From: Exophiala sp. HKRS030
Lineage: Eukaryota > Ascomycota > Eurotiomycetes > Chaetothyriales > Herpotrichiellaceae
Assembly: GCA_023897205.1 (NCBI GenBank)
Contig: JAHWDD010000009.1
Coordinates: forward strand, 868,001-932,000
DNA: 64,000 bases
Direction of reading: 5' to 3'
The position numbers and the translations under genes are program-made. Below, piece by piece: positions 47,901-58,254 of the stretch. The first letter of the stretch is position 1. Every line of letters starts with the position of its first letter. Under the pieces are notes generated by a model. It was not told the origin of the DNA. It worked only from the letters and a program-made list of their open reading frames with translations, and searched no databases.

Positions 47901-49154
47901 ATGATGGACCTAGTCGTTTTCGTTTTGGCTGCGGCCATGACGGTGTTTCCGACCTGTCTCGGTGTTGGTGTCGGCCTTCTTCCTCTCGGCCTTGGTCTGG
48001 TTGCTGTTGGTGGTTCCGTGTGTGTTTTGGCCCTCGAAAACACCGTCACGACGACAATCGATACATCATACACCTCCTTCACCACCACCGCCGCTACGGT
48101 TTCCGGTCCTTCATCGGTTGCTGCTCTCAAACCGACACTCAACGGCGATGATCAGATCACCACGACCCCGACGGCATTGTTCATCATCACTCTCCTCCCG
48201 ACCGGCTCCGAAACACGTCCCACCACGACTACTCTCGAAACAATCACCATCTTGGACATTCCAATCTCAATTTCAATTCCAACCCCTTCTGTGATGATAA
48301 CTTTGACGGACAACGCTACCACGGTCACTGTGGCCATCACATCACCGACCAACATTCTCTCGGCTGTGTCTTCACCCTCGACACCTCATCCTCTTCCTCC
48401 TCCTCCTGCTCCACCTCACACCAGCGGCGGCAGTGATAAACAACTCTACCCCACAGGGTTCATCGTGGTCACAGTATTTGCCTGCCTGGGGGCGTCATGG
48501 TTTATTTTTTGCGTCGTCGTCCTGCTCATTCTGCGTCACCGACAACATCAAAAAGACCGGCGTCGAGAGGGCGCGGTGGCGACGATGACACACCGGGATC
48601 GTGGTCTCGACAAAGAAGAAGACACATACACCGACACGATCAACCTCGACCACACTGCCACTCCATCGCCGTTCGGCTCTCCTCCCGCTCGTCATCCAGA
48701 ACCTGCTTTGCCCTCTCCAACACTCCAGAGCACTCCCATCAACGCACCTAGCCCTCCGGCCCTCCACCGTCGTCGCACGCGTCCCCACCTCTGGTTCGAC
48801 CCCACCGTCCTTTGCTCGACACCACAGTCATCACGCCACAGAACGAGTAGCCTAATGGCCATCCCTCCATCTCCCTCTCCCGAGACCGATGCGTCCGTTT
48901 ATGGTTCTTTGATTGGAAGAGAGTCTTCTTCTTCTCCTCCTCCTCCTTCTCCACCTCCACCACCACCACCCAGCGACGTCGTGGCCGCCGCTGGAGCGTC
49001 GTTCATGACCCCCGAGGAGGTTGAACGATGGGGTCGTTTCGGAGAGGACATCAACCCCCAACCCGACGAGTACTGGAGTGTCTTGTCGTTTGGAGATGCC
49101 AGTGAAGTTTTTGGTCTGGTGGAACGTCCTGTCGGTGTTCGTCATTCTGTCTAG
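47901..49154 (+). CDS. Mucin-like single-pass membrane protein, possible cell-wall sensor type
   Basis: A 417-aa protein with start codons ATG 47901 and 47904; an in-frame stop lies just upstream. The N-terminus is hydrophobic (VVFVLAAAMTVFPTCLGVG, then GLLPLGLGLVAVGGSVCVLAL), consistent with a signal peptide or anchor. Residues 45-180 are Thr/Ser/Pro-rich with one NAT glycosylation site, so probably heavily O-glycosylated. A transmembrane helix follows (about 188-212, FIVVTVFACLGASWFIFCVVVLLIL), bounded by RHRQHQKDRRR. The cytoplasmic tail is Pro/Ser-rich with SPPPPSPPPPPPP and a conserved-looking end (EEVERWGRFGEDINPQPDEYWSVLSFGDASEVFGL). The layout resembles fungal stress sensors of the Mid2/Wsc kind but has no WSC domain. 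Function is inference. Confidence 0.75.
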   Translation: MMDLVVFVLAAAMTVFPTCLGVGVGLLPLGLGLVAVGGSVCVLALENTVTTTIDTSYTSFTTTAATVSGPSSVAALKPTLNGDDQITTTPTALFIITLLPTGSETRPTTTTLETITILDIPISISIPTPSVMITLTDNATTVTVAITSPTNILSAVSSPSTPHPLPPPPAPPHTSGGSDKQLYPTGFIVVTVFACLGASWFIFCVVVLLILRHRQHQKDRRREGAVATMTHRDRGLDKEEDTYTDTINLDHTATPSPFGSPPARHPEPALPSPTLQSTPINAPSPPALHRRRTRPHLWFDPTVLCSTPQSSRHRTSSLMAIPPSPSPETDASVYGSLIGRESSSSPPPPSPPPPPPPSDVVAAAGASFMTPEEVERWGRFGEDINPQPDEYWSVLSFGDASEVFGLVERPVGVRHSV

Positions 49155-50226
49155 TTTGGCTGAGCTGGTCACCCACCTGCCTGACCTGGGTTAGATGAGT
49201 GCACGTCAAGCGCAAGCAAACAAACAAACAGCGTCGGGGGGGGATTCTTCTACGTTGGCCATGTCGTCACTCTCAAGTACCTGGTACCGGGGCGATTCCA
49301 TTGCACCGTGTTCGAGCAACGCATGTGTTTTAAGATCGCGCGCGTCCAAACAGGGTCGACTCGGAGATGGTGTGCTCATACAGACAAACGAACAAACAAA
49401 CAGTAGTACGACAAGGGTAAAAATTTAAACTGGAGACGACCTTGTTCTCACACTACCAAACAGTAGGAAGATCTTTCAAAAAAGGTCAATTAACCAAGGT
49501 CGATAGACACGGTGCGCTCGTGGGTACAATGAGGTTTAGTTTGTGGTGTATACATACCAACAAGCAGATGGTCGTTTGCTCGCCGTCACCCATATCCTCC
49601 TTTGTGAACCTCGTCGTTCTTTGTGAAACGTTGTGTACACCCCTTGAATGACTGACCACGTTACAAAAGTTCAACCAACTACCGTTAGACAGGTAGGAGT
49701 AGTCATTATTCATGTGTAAGCCACTTCACTTCTTTACCTAGGTAGGTACCTACAATACAATACATGCGATCGTCCTCAGCACCAACACCAACTCTCCCCG
49801 TCATCGCTTCCATCAACCTCAGAGGTCTCCTCCGTATCATGACCTTTCCCCTTCTTCTTCTTCTTCTTCTTCTTCTTCTTCATCATCATCATCATCCTCA
49901 TCCTCACTGACTCACTTCCCCTCCCCATCCAACACCACCTCCCCACTCACTAACCCCCTCTGACCATCAACTGTCGTCAACGTTTTTTGGGGGGGCATAC
50001 ACCTTTCGCTGAAATGTTGACCTTTTTGGTGTGTTATCTACAAAATATAAAGACGTAAATATGCTTCTCTTCTGATACTACCTTTGTTGGGGTACCCTTT
50101 CTCAAGAGAAAGGAAAAGGGTAGGGGGCCTCTCATCGAATCACTGGAACAAGGAAGCACAGAGAGTGTAAAAAGAGCGACACGGTTTTCAAGCACCAATG
50201 AACGGCTTTTGTGACCAGCCCAAATA
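49155..50226. other. Convergent intergenic region with simple repeats
   Basis: About 1.1 kb between two 3' ends. Several short AAAC/CAAA repeats (49218-49229, 49384-49400), a CCTAGGTAGGTACCTA motif near 49738, and a CTT/CAT microsatellite are present. No gene is recognised. Confidence 0.45.
49851..49895. repeat. (CTT)10 followed by (CAT)5
   Basis: A perfect 30-bp CTT run merges into a short CAT run. Confidence 0.95.
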
Positions 50227-52981
50227 TTAATTGCCAATGCGCTGGTAGAACAAGAGATAAGCGACCTTGTTGTCCTTGATCCCTTGCTTCGGGTTCGGGG
50301 TCTGCTTTCCCGAAGAATCCTTCGCTGGGGTTGCTGTGCCATTCACGACACTGCTCAATGTCGATTTCGACCTTGAGTGACCGTTGACTTGACTCCAAAC
50401 TTTGTCAGGCCCATCTTCATCATCCTCGTCCTGATCAATCTGCTCGAATCTGTTTCCACTGGCTTTGTGTCGTTCCAGAGCAGCGGCCAAGACCTTCGGA
50501 TCCTCTTCACTTCCACCTTCAGCGACATCTTCCGCCCGGATACGTCGAAGCAAGGTATCGTCCATACGGATCCATTCACGACCGTCTTGACGACGAATGT
50601 CCACGGTATAGTGACCGCCATTAGCGTTCTTTCCGTGGTGGTAAATGACTCCTGTCAATTGATACTTGGGTAATCCTCCATGCGCAATGTACTTGTTGCG
50701 AGCTTGCATTGGGAAAGCCTCCTTGGGAATCTCGAGCTCGAGAGGATAGCCGACCTTCTTCCAGATCTTTTCAGCACGTTTGGTAGTATTGTCATAGTGA
50801 AACCTCTTGAGATGAAGGATCAACAAAGGAGGTAGGGTGTCGATAAAGACCTGTTTGGTTGCAGTGGCTTTCTGTCCTCGTGTGGTGAAGAAGTCACCCT
50901 GCATACTTTCTGGCCGTGTTAGGCCTTTCAAAGCATCAATGATATTGTGCACCTGAGGCGAGCCAATGTCTAGTTGCAGAGGTGAGTAAGGCTCCAGGGT
51001 CACGGATAATTTGTTTCCTGAAATTTTGAGCTCTGAACGAAGTTTGCCGCCAAAGATATTGTTGATAGGCGACTCGGTCGAGATTGATCCCGACGATCGG
51101 GTCACAGAAGGTTTCTGCTTATGGCCGACTTCCATCCAGCCAGCCTCTGCATCCGGCTGTTCAGAAAAGTTGGAAACGCTTCCGGCCGGGGTTGTCCTGC
51201 CTGAGTTGGAGCTAGGGCCCGTCTTCATGGCTCGCGCACATTCTTCGTGTAATTCTTCCAACAGAAATCCAAGAAATTCTTGGGCGTCTTGCTGATGACC
51301 TCTTCGCATTTCTCGGAAGCGTGGTAGATCTTTGATCGCTGAGTAGACATATTCTGGAATAAAGGAATCGCCGTAGTTTTCATAATCATCTGGTTTGAGC
51401 TGAAGACGGAGCTGCTCGACATTCTTGGCGGAACAAATTACAGGATATTCTTGCACAAACATAACAATGGCATCAATTAAGGGAGTGTCACTTTTGAAGG
51501 CATGGCGGGCTCTCTGGGCCACCTTGGCCAGAAAGTCGTAGAAAGGCAGGCAAAAGACGAGGACTTGCAAAACCTAGCCAGGTTAGTTGTGGCTGACATT
51601 CAAGATAGTGAGAAGACTTACAGAGTTCATGTAGCACATATTGCCAGTGTTCACAAGCCCACGTGGCTTCAAGAAAGATATCTTTATCGGAGGTTCAATG
51701 CCGGAATTCATGTCGTTGAGCACATCGGACAGAGCCTCGCTTCTCCCGATTCCGGAGCCAACGGCTGAAGGTTGAGAAATAGCCGACGCGAAAGATCCAG
51801 CCTGTGTGTTGTTGGATCGGAAGAGGTTCGCCCATGATTTCGGTGCTGGCGGGGCAGAGGCGACAGGAGAGGTCCCCTCAGCGGTGGCCTGCTTGTCATC
51901 TGAACTCTCGACCACAGCTGTCACTTCCTCCTTCTCTGCTGATGAGGGTGCTGGGTCCGAGAGCTTTGTCTGGGTCGAGGCAATCGAGTCTCTATGTGAT
52001 CTCCGTGCAGCAGTTGGACTAGGAGGGAGAAGGGGTACCGCAGGCAGAACCGGTCCTGCTAGACGGGCTTTTGGTTGTGTGGGTGTCTGTTGGGATTTTG
52101 CAGATGTCGCGCCGGCTGCGGAAGCAATGGAGCTTGGCTGCGTTGAGACAGCGTCGGAGGGGGTATCTGACGGCAAGGGTGTTGACACCTCTGACGTGGT
52201 TGGCTCTGTCGACGGTATTTCACCTGGTTCTACCTCCTCCCGCACTTCTTCAGTCTCTGTGGGAGACGCTGCGACAGGCTCCGGAGCAGGGTAAACCACT
52301 GGTGAGGTCCCTAGCTTCGACCGAAGAATGCGGCGTCTTTGACGGGGAGCACGAGGGGGGAACGCTTGATCTTGGACTGATAGCCAAGGAATCTGCCAAC
52401 ACTCAGCACTTGATTCAGACAAGATTTGGGACTGTACTCACTGGTGGTTCAAATGGTTCATGTGGGATCTCTGCCAACGGACTTTGTACCCTTTGTTGGG
52501 GGGCCGGGGAGATTGAGGGCGACACTCCCTCTTTCTTGGTATTCACAGTGCTTGTGGTGCTCAGAGGTGGAGAAGGAGGTGTTTGTACGAGAGTGGTAGA
52601 GGTGGTGGAAGCTGAGCTGGAAGCTTGGGGAGGAATAGATGATGGACCCTGAGGCAAACGCGGCGAGGAGTGGGCGTGAGGCTGTGAAGGCACAATCATC
52701 GGCCCATGGTGAGGAGCATACTGCGGCGGCGGCATAGGCTGCTGAGGGTAATATGGAGGTCGCTGACCATGCATGGGGTGCATATGATGTTGTTGATATC
52801 CGTACCAATTTGGCGCGTAATGCTGGGAATATTGAGGCATCATCGGACCCAGCTGCTGAGGATAGAAAGGCTGATAGCCTGGATGAGGCCTCAGGGGAGA
52901 CGGGTATGAGCCATCATGCCGTCTCTGAGGAGGCTGCATAGGCATGGGGTGTTGCCCATACGGATGGTGGTTTTGTTGCAT
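50227..52981 (-). CDS. Ubiquitin-specific protease, UBP3/USP10 type
   Basis: Three exons are inferred: 52981-52442, 52392-51622 and 51573-50227 (introns 49 and 48 bp), giving 885 aa. The first 400 residues are disordered: a Pro/Gln/His/Tyr-rich segment (1-110), then Pro/Ser/Thr-rich sequence. The USP catalytic domain starts at about 420. The Cys box GLVNTGNMCYMNS holds the nucleophile near Cys433 and is split by the second intron right after it; GHQQDAQEFLGFLLEEL follows. The His box is YHHGKNANGGHYTVDIR with the catalytic His near 758, and MDD near 775. LPPLLILHLKRFHYD is also typical. In yeast Ubp3 works with Bre5 in stress granules, vesicle traffic and ribophagy; the animal homologue is USP10. 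The paralogue assignment rests on overall similarity and the long disordered N-terminus. Confidence 0.93.
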
Positions 52982-53756
52982 GATTGAGATCGCGTTATGA
53001 CTTTGTTCGCCAGGACATTGTGCTCATTGCAGAGGATGCGCGTCGTGTCTAAGCTGCTTCTGTCTTTTCCTGTGTCCTCTCACACAAGCTCCTATTCACT
53101 ACCCATATTCAGGTCCTCCGAATCAATTAGGTAGAGAAACGTCTTTCGCGGGAAGTGACTGTTGCGTCGTCGAACCAAACGGACAGGCGGAGAAGGAAAT
53201 TAAAATTATGGGCCAGGGTGAGAAACGAAGCAAGAAGTGAGAGGAGAGATGAATGAAGATGCGCGGAAAAAGACCCTCGCGATGGTGAATGAGGTTGACT
53301 TGGTGAATGAGTGCGCAGACAAAATACGTGGTACAATGATGAATGGCAAAGTGTAGTCAGTCGTATGGGCGCAATCCGTCTGGGTCAAGTTGCTCTTCTG
53401 AGCACCAGTTAATTTCTGTACGAAGCATTATTTAGAGAGCGAGGCGAGAGGTACGAGGAGCATCTTATGTAAGCTGCGGCCATCAATGACAGACTTCCCC
53501 TCCATACACCCCATTAATGGCATTGTATGTACTCATTCTTCTCCCGGGTCTTTCTATCTCCATCGAACTCCCCATCCGCCTGCTCACCTTCTCTATCATA
53601 CCCCTTCGCCTCGGCGATCGTGGTATATCTCTTTTCTTTCCCATATATCCTCTTCCTTGTTATTCAACCCCCGTCGAGGACTCTGGTCTGCTTGATTGCT
53701 GACTCGACGAGACACCAACCCCCGTCCGTTCGAGACCTTCCCCAATCCGCGCAGCG
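52982..53756. promoter_or_regulatory. Divergent promoter region of the USP and RNF10-type genes
   Basis: About 0.78 kb between two start codons. The stretch before 53757 is pyrimidine-rich (about 53495-53690, many TC/CT runs), a common feature of fungal core promoters and 5' UTRs. No gene is recognised. Confidence 0.5.
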
Positions 53757-55865
53757 ATGTCATCCAGCGCCACCTCGAGCCCGGCCTCAAGTAAACTTCC
53801 ATTTCCCTCGAATGCGTCAAACCACTCTCAAGCCCCTTTCTCTGCCGGCCTCGATCTCTCCTCCAAACGAAGTAACAGTTCAGGAAGTTTCGGTGCTGGG
53901 TCGTCAACGCGTCATTCTTCGCAGGCGCGTGGAAATCAGACTCTCCGAAAGCAACACAAGGGGCAGCAAAGGAAACCAAGATTGTTGTTGGATGAAGATG
54001 CTATTGCTGAGACCGCAGCCATGAGATCACTCAACAGTCGTAAAGGTCAAACTTCTATTACTCACCTTATGAACTTTACTCTCCCGCCACGCCCTCAAAA
54101 CCACTATCAGCACCACTTCAACCACCGCCACCAGAGGCGGAATCCTACTTGGGGTCTTGGTTCTGGTTACCATGCCGTGGACAAGGCTCGTTATGTTCAT
54201 GCAAACTACAGATTTATCGTCCGGCCCGACCGAGAATACCATGCCCAGACATCGGATGCGGATGTCTACGTGAGCTGGGATGCTGTCTTGCAAGTGTTGG
54301 CTTCCGCAGAGACGCAAGCCGCAAGCTGTCCCATATGCCTGTCTACGCCTGTTGCTCCACGCATGGCCAAATGTGGACATATCTTCTGCCTGCCTTGCCT
54401 GATCCGCTTTATGCATGCAACTGACGAGGCCAACCCGGTCCCAGAAAAGAGAGCAAGGTGGAAGAAATGCCCGATCTGCGAAGACAGCATCTACATATCC
54501 GAGGCCAGGCCAGTACGATGGATGGCCGGTCAGGATGCGAGCATGTTGAGAGAAGGTGGCGACGTGCTGCTCAAATTGCTCAAGCGCGAACCTGGAAAGA
54601 CTCTTGCTCTCCCTAGCGAGACTGCAGGTGGCTATGGAAGTGCTGACGATATTCCTTGGTTTCATGTCGCTGCAGTGATGGAATATGCACGGTTTATGAA
54701 AGGTGGTGAAGAGTACATGATGTCTCAATACGACCAAGAAATTGTTGCTCTTGATGCTCAAGAGAGGGAGGATGAGTTGATGTTCGGTGACGAGAATACG
54801 TGGACGCGGAAAGCCGTTTTCGCAATCGAGGATGCTAAACAGAAATTGGCAGGTCTTGGTAATCCTCCCCCAACAACGGCTACCACAGTCAAAAACGACG
54901 ATGCAGTTCCAGACTCGTGGGAAACTGCCGATCAGCCAGCGGCGTCGGCTTTGACCAGCGCCATGAAATCTTTAACGGTTGGACAGACCTCGACCGATTC
55001 CGCCTCACCCTCGAGTGTGCCTCGGTCTAGAACTGGCACCTCGCGTCCCCAGTCTCATGCTTTCTACTTCTATCATGCACTCCCAAATTTCTTTCTGTCA
55101 CCTCTAGACATCCGCATCCTCAAGACAGCCTACGGCGATTTTTCGACTTTTCCAGCGACGATCTTGCCACGGGTCGAGCACATCTCTACAGGACATATTG
55201 TAGACGACGATCTCAGAAAACGGGCAAAATATATGGCACACTTACCCTACGGCTTCGAGGTCAGTTTTCTCGAATGCGACTGGACCGATATTATCCCCAA
55301 CGCCGTTCTAGACCAGTTCCAAGAGGAGATCGTGAAAAGACGAAAGCGTCATTCGGAGAGAGAGGCACGAGAAGAGAGGGATCGGATTCGTGCAGAGAAG
55401 GAAGAGGACGATAAGCGATGGGCTCCTGCCAGGAGGCAAAGGAGGGGAAGCTCTGTGCCCCGGAGCTTCAGCGAGTCAGATTTTCGACCGCTAAATGACA
55501 CCAACACTCACCCCAGCTCTTCGCCGGGCGAATCTGGGCTTGCCACGACACCACCGTGGAACGCCCGGACCCATTCGTCCTTTGCTGCCCTGACCACCCC
55601 CGGTACCAGTCCCGATGCACCCAGAACAGTATGGGGTACAGCAGCTGTGATGGCAGCATCACCTCCACTGACTGCAGCCCCTGAACCTACACATGATGAT
55701 GGATGGCTTCAGGGTTGGGAGAAAGATCTCTTGGATGAGCAGGATGCTGTAGCTATGGTCGAAGCCAGTCTCAACGATGGAGGCAAAGCTGTTGGGGTAG
55801 CATCTAAGAAGGGAAAGAAAAAGAAGATTACGCTGATGTCGACGAACAACCGAAGAGGCGCTTGA
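53757..55865 (+). CDS. RING-finger protein of the RNF10/Mag2 family
   Basis: A 702-aa, single-exon protein. The C3HC4 RING is at about residues 191-241 (CPICLSTPVAP, CGHIFCLPCLIRFMH, CPIC). Before it is the family's conserved YRFIVRP segment and the VSWDAVLQV block; after it comes EARPVRWMAGQ and, further on, AFYFYHALPNFFLSPLDIRILKTAYG and LPYGFEVSFLECDW, both characteristic of RNF10/Mag2. The N-terminal 100 residues and the C-terminus are Ser-rich disordered sequence. In animals RNF10 ubiquitinates 40S proteins uS3/uS5 during ribosome quality control; yeast Mag2 acts with Fap1-type pathways on stalled 18S decay. E3 activity here is inferred from the intact RING. Confidence 0.9.
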   Translation: MSSSATSSPASSKLPFPSNASNHSQAPFSAGLDLSSKRSNSSGSFGAGSSTRHSSQARGNQTLRKQHKGQQRKPRLLLDEDAIAETAAMRSLNSRKGQTSITHLMNFTLPPRPQNHYQHHFNHRHQRRNPTWGLGSGYHAVDKARYVHANYRFIVRPDREYHAQTSDADVYVSWDAVLQVLASAETQAASCPICLSTPVAPRMAKCGHIFCLPCLIRFMHATDEANPVPEKRARWKKCPICEDSIYISEARPVRWMAGQDASMLREGGDVLLKLLKREPGKTLALPSETAGGYGSADDIPWFHVAAVMEYARFMKGGEEYMMSQYDQEIVALDAQEREDELMFGDENTWTRKAVFAIEDAKQKLAGLGNPPPTTATTVKNDDAVPDSWETADQPAASALTSAMKSLTVGQTSTDSASPSSVPRSRTGTSRPQSHAFYFYHALPNFFLSPLDIRILKTAYGDFSTFPATILPRVEHISTGHIVDDDLRKRAKYMAHLPYGFEVSFLECDWTDIIPNAVLDQFQEEIVKRRKRHSEREAREERDRIRAEKEEDDKRWAPARRQRRGSSVPRSFSESDFRPLNDTNTHPSSSPGESGLATTPPWNARTHSSFAALTTPGTSPDAPRTVWGTAAVMAASPPLTAAPEPTHDDGWLQGWEKDLLDEQDAVAMVEASLNDGGKAVGVASKKGKKKKITLMSTNNRRGA

Positions 55866-56403
55866 TGTGGTATATTTTGCACGCACTTGAATGATTCCAT
55901 GATACATGTGTATATAGTGATAGTCGCTCAACAAATCTTGCTGACTGGAGAAATGAATGGCTCATAAGATGGCCCTTGATAACGGTTCGGAGCCGACTGT
56001 TCTCTTGCATATTGCTAGCTTTGCGTCTGCAGTAGTAAATTGCACTAGGAATACCATATATATGTACCTATTGTAGGTAGGTAAGTACGAGTATAGCATG
56101 TATAAGGTAGGAAAGACTGGCCATGATCAGCAAGTAGGTGGGCTGTTGGCTGGTCAGGCCGAGGCATTTGCGACTGTCACTTTCTAAATAATGACTTTGG
56201 TACTCCGATTTTCTCATCGAACCTCAATCTGACCATAGACTCCTATTTGTGTATATATCGTACAATCTATTCCTTTGGCCGAAGAGATGCGCATCATATA
56301 CGCGTAGCAAACGGTATCGTCCATCTTTCCATGCTTGTATTCCTTATTTTTCAACTACCTGTTGAGTAATAGACTCGATCCCACCGCTCGTTTATCAGAA
56401 TCA
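55866..56403. other. Intergenic between the RNF10-type and thioesterase-like genes
   Basis: About 0.54 kb; GTAGGTAGGTAAGTACGAGTA near 56072-56096 belongs to the scattered fungal motif class. An ATG at 56331 opens a 12-codon upstream ORF that ends at 56369, before the next gene's start. Confidence 0.45.
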
Positions 56404-57435
56404 ATGCTCGCAGACATGGCACCTTCACTCTCTACGATTGCCTCGTGGCGTACCCTCGCAATCGTTTTCGCCCTGATCAATCTCAAATCTCTCCCGCTGG
56501 CGTGGCACCTTCGCCTCGCCTACCGCTTCGTGCGCAACTCCTTCACTCCGGCAAAGGTCCAGCGTGCCATCAAGGCTTCGGCCGAGTCCGACAAGATGTA
56601 CCCGCTCTTCGAAGACGTGTCCATCTTTTCCAGGTCACCGCTGCTGGAGACGGACTACAATCTCCACAAGAGCAACAGCACATACTTTGCCGATCTCGAC
56701 GAGAGCAGGACGGCGCTGATGACGAGGCTGCTGATGCCGAACAGCGACCGGGGAATCAAGGCGCTAGAGGACGAAGGACACACAGGCCGGTCCGCGGTCA
56801 TCCTGGGGAGCGTCCATTCCTCCTTCCACCGTGAGATCAAACCCTACGAACGCTACGAGGTGCGGTCGCGGGTGTTGGGTTGGGATAAGAAATGGATCGT
56901 CGTCGTCAGTTATTTCATCCGGCCCGCCACAGGGGGAAAGGGGGAAGTGGTGCTCGCATCTGCCCTGAGCAAATACGTCGTCAAGAAAGGGAGGTTCACG
57001 GTGCCGCCGGAAAGGTGCCTCACGACCGCAGGCTGGTTGCCGGAAAAGCCAGAGACGTACCGATCTGGGGCGGCGGGAGAACACAGAGAGAGCTCGGGAC
57101 CCTCGGACACGCCGACGTTGGTGCCGGACTCGCTGGACTCATCGACCGAGGATTCTTCCGAGGTGGCCACGCCGGTGCCTCAAGGCTTGCCCGCACCCGT
57201 TCCTGCTCCGGCCGTCAAAGCCACTTCCGCAATCGTGGTTCAACTCGAAGAGGTTGCAGAGAGAGTGACCCACGAGCTCACCGCCGGCGAGCCACTTATG
57301 CCGTCGACCGAAATCGACCACGCTGGGGAATGGGATTGGCATCGGATCGAAATGGAGAGGATCCGTGGACTGCGCATTGCATCCCACTGGCTGGCGCTGG
57401 ACAAAGGTCTCTTGGAAGAAGCGAACCGCGAATAG
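56404..57435 (+). CDS. Hotdog-fold thioesterase-like protein (THEM6 type)
   Basis: From ATG 56404 (MLADMAPSL; an alternative ATG is at 56416) the product is 343 aa. One N-terminal hydrophobic helix (about 15-30, TLAIVFALINLKSLPLAWHL) is probably a membrane anchor. The 4HBT_2-type domain spans about 65-215. It includes LFEDVSIFSRSPLLETDYNLHKSNSTYFADLDESRTALM, where the conserved D-x-N-x-H-x-x-N-x-x-Y pattern of the THEM6 group is visible, followed by IKPYERYEVRSRVLGWDKKWIVVVSYFI. A Pro/Ser/Thr-rich linker follows, then a helical end with HAGEWDWHRIEMERIRGLRIASHW. Substrate is unknown; the human homologue THEM6 is an ER protein. Catalysis is not proven by the visible residues. Confidence 0.83.
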   Translation: MLADMAPSLSTIASWRTLAIVFALINLKSLPLAWHLRLAYRFVRNSFTPAKVQRAIKASAESDKMYPLFEDVSIFSRSPLLETDYNLHKSNSTYFADLDESRTALMTRLLMPNSDRGIKALEDEGHTGRSAVILGSVHSSFHREIKPYERYEVRSRVLGWDKKWIVVVSYFIRPATGGKGEVVLASALSKYVVKKGRFTVPPERCLTTAGWLPEKPETYRSGAAGEHRESSGPSDTPTLVPDSLDSSTEDSSEVATPVPQGLPAPVPAPAVKATSAIVVQLEEVAERVTHELTAGEPLMPSTEIDHAGEWDWHRIEMERIRGLRIASHWLALDKGLLEEANRE

Positions 57436-58254
57436 CGAGTGCGGCCTGGCAAGTGTCGGTGTACGAAGACGTTGCGGATGAAGATGAAGGTGCGCTCATG
57501 CGAACATGCAATCATCTATTGTCAAGGCTTGGACCTGGACTGGACTGAGTCATCAGGGGGTTGGAGGCATTCGCCGTTTATATGTACAAACTATTCAGGT
57601 AGAATTCGAATTAGCAGTGGCGTCGGGCGAAACAAGGAGCAGAGCATCCATGTGGTGTAGAAAAGGGTTTTTTTTAGTTCTATACTGTCAATACTATGTT
57701 CTCATGACCGGTCGTTAAGAGATCAGGCACACATATTACGTACGGACCATGCCAGGCTTAGTAGGCTAAATAAAGACAAGAAGAGCCTCGGAAAAAAAAA
57801 GGAACCCAAAGAGATAATCAGACGGGAAATTTTCCCAAACGCCCATGTGTCATAATATAGCTGCGCATTTTTCCAACTTTGCGAGGCCGTCCAGGTCGAG
57901 GGAAGGGGGGCTAGTTGGATGAGAGAGGGAGAGCGAGCGAGGTCCAGGTAGAGTGACCTGTTCACAAAGGTTTGGCTTTGGGGGGATACATCTTGGCCCC
58001 CTTCCTGCGCGCGGTGACTCGATGTCGGTTGTATGTATGTTGTACAGTTGGCTGATTTGACTAATTTGACTTGGTTGATCACACTTTTTTTTTGGCTCCC
58101 CATACTCCCGTAAAGACGAGTCTTGTTGGGTTGCCAAAGGTGGATTGATTACTTGTTTCGATGAAGGGGGGGGATGCAGGGCACCAGTATCATGAGCGAG
58201 GAACCGACTGGAGAGTGAACAAGTTACTTTTTGAGATTTCAAGTAAGGACGATT
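57436..58254. other. Convergent intergenic region
   Basis: About 0.8 kb between two 3' ends. Contains runs of A, G and T only. No gene recognised. Confidence 0.4.
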
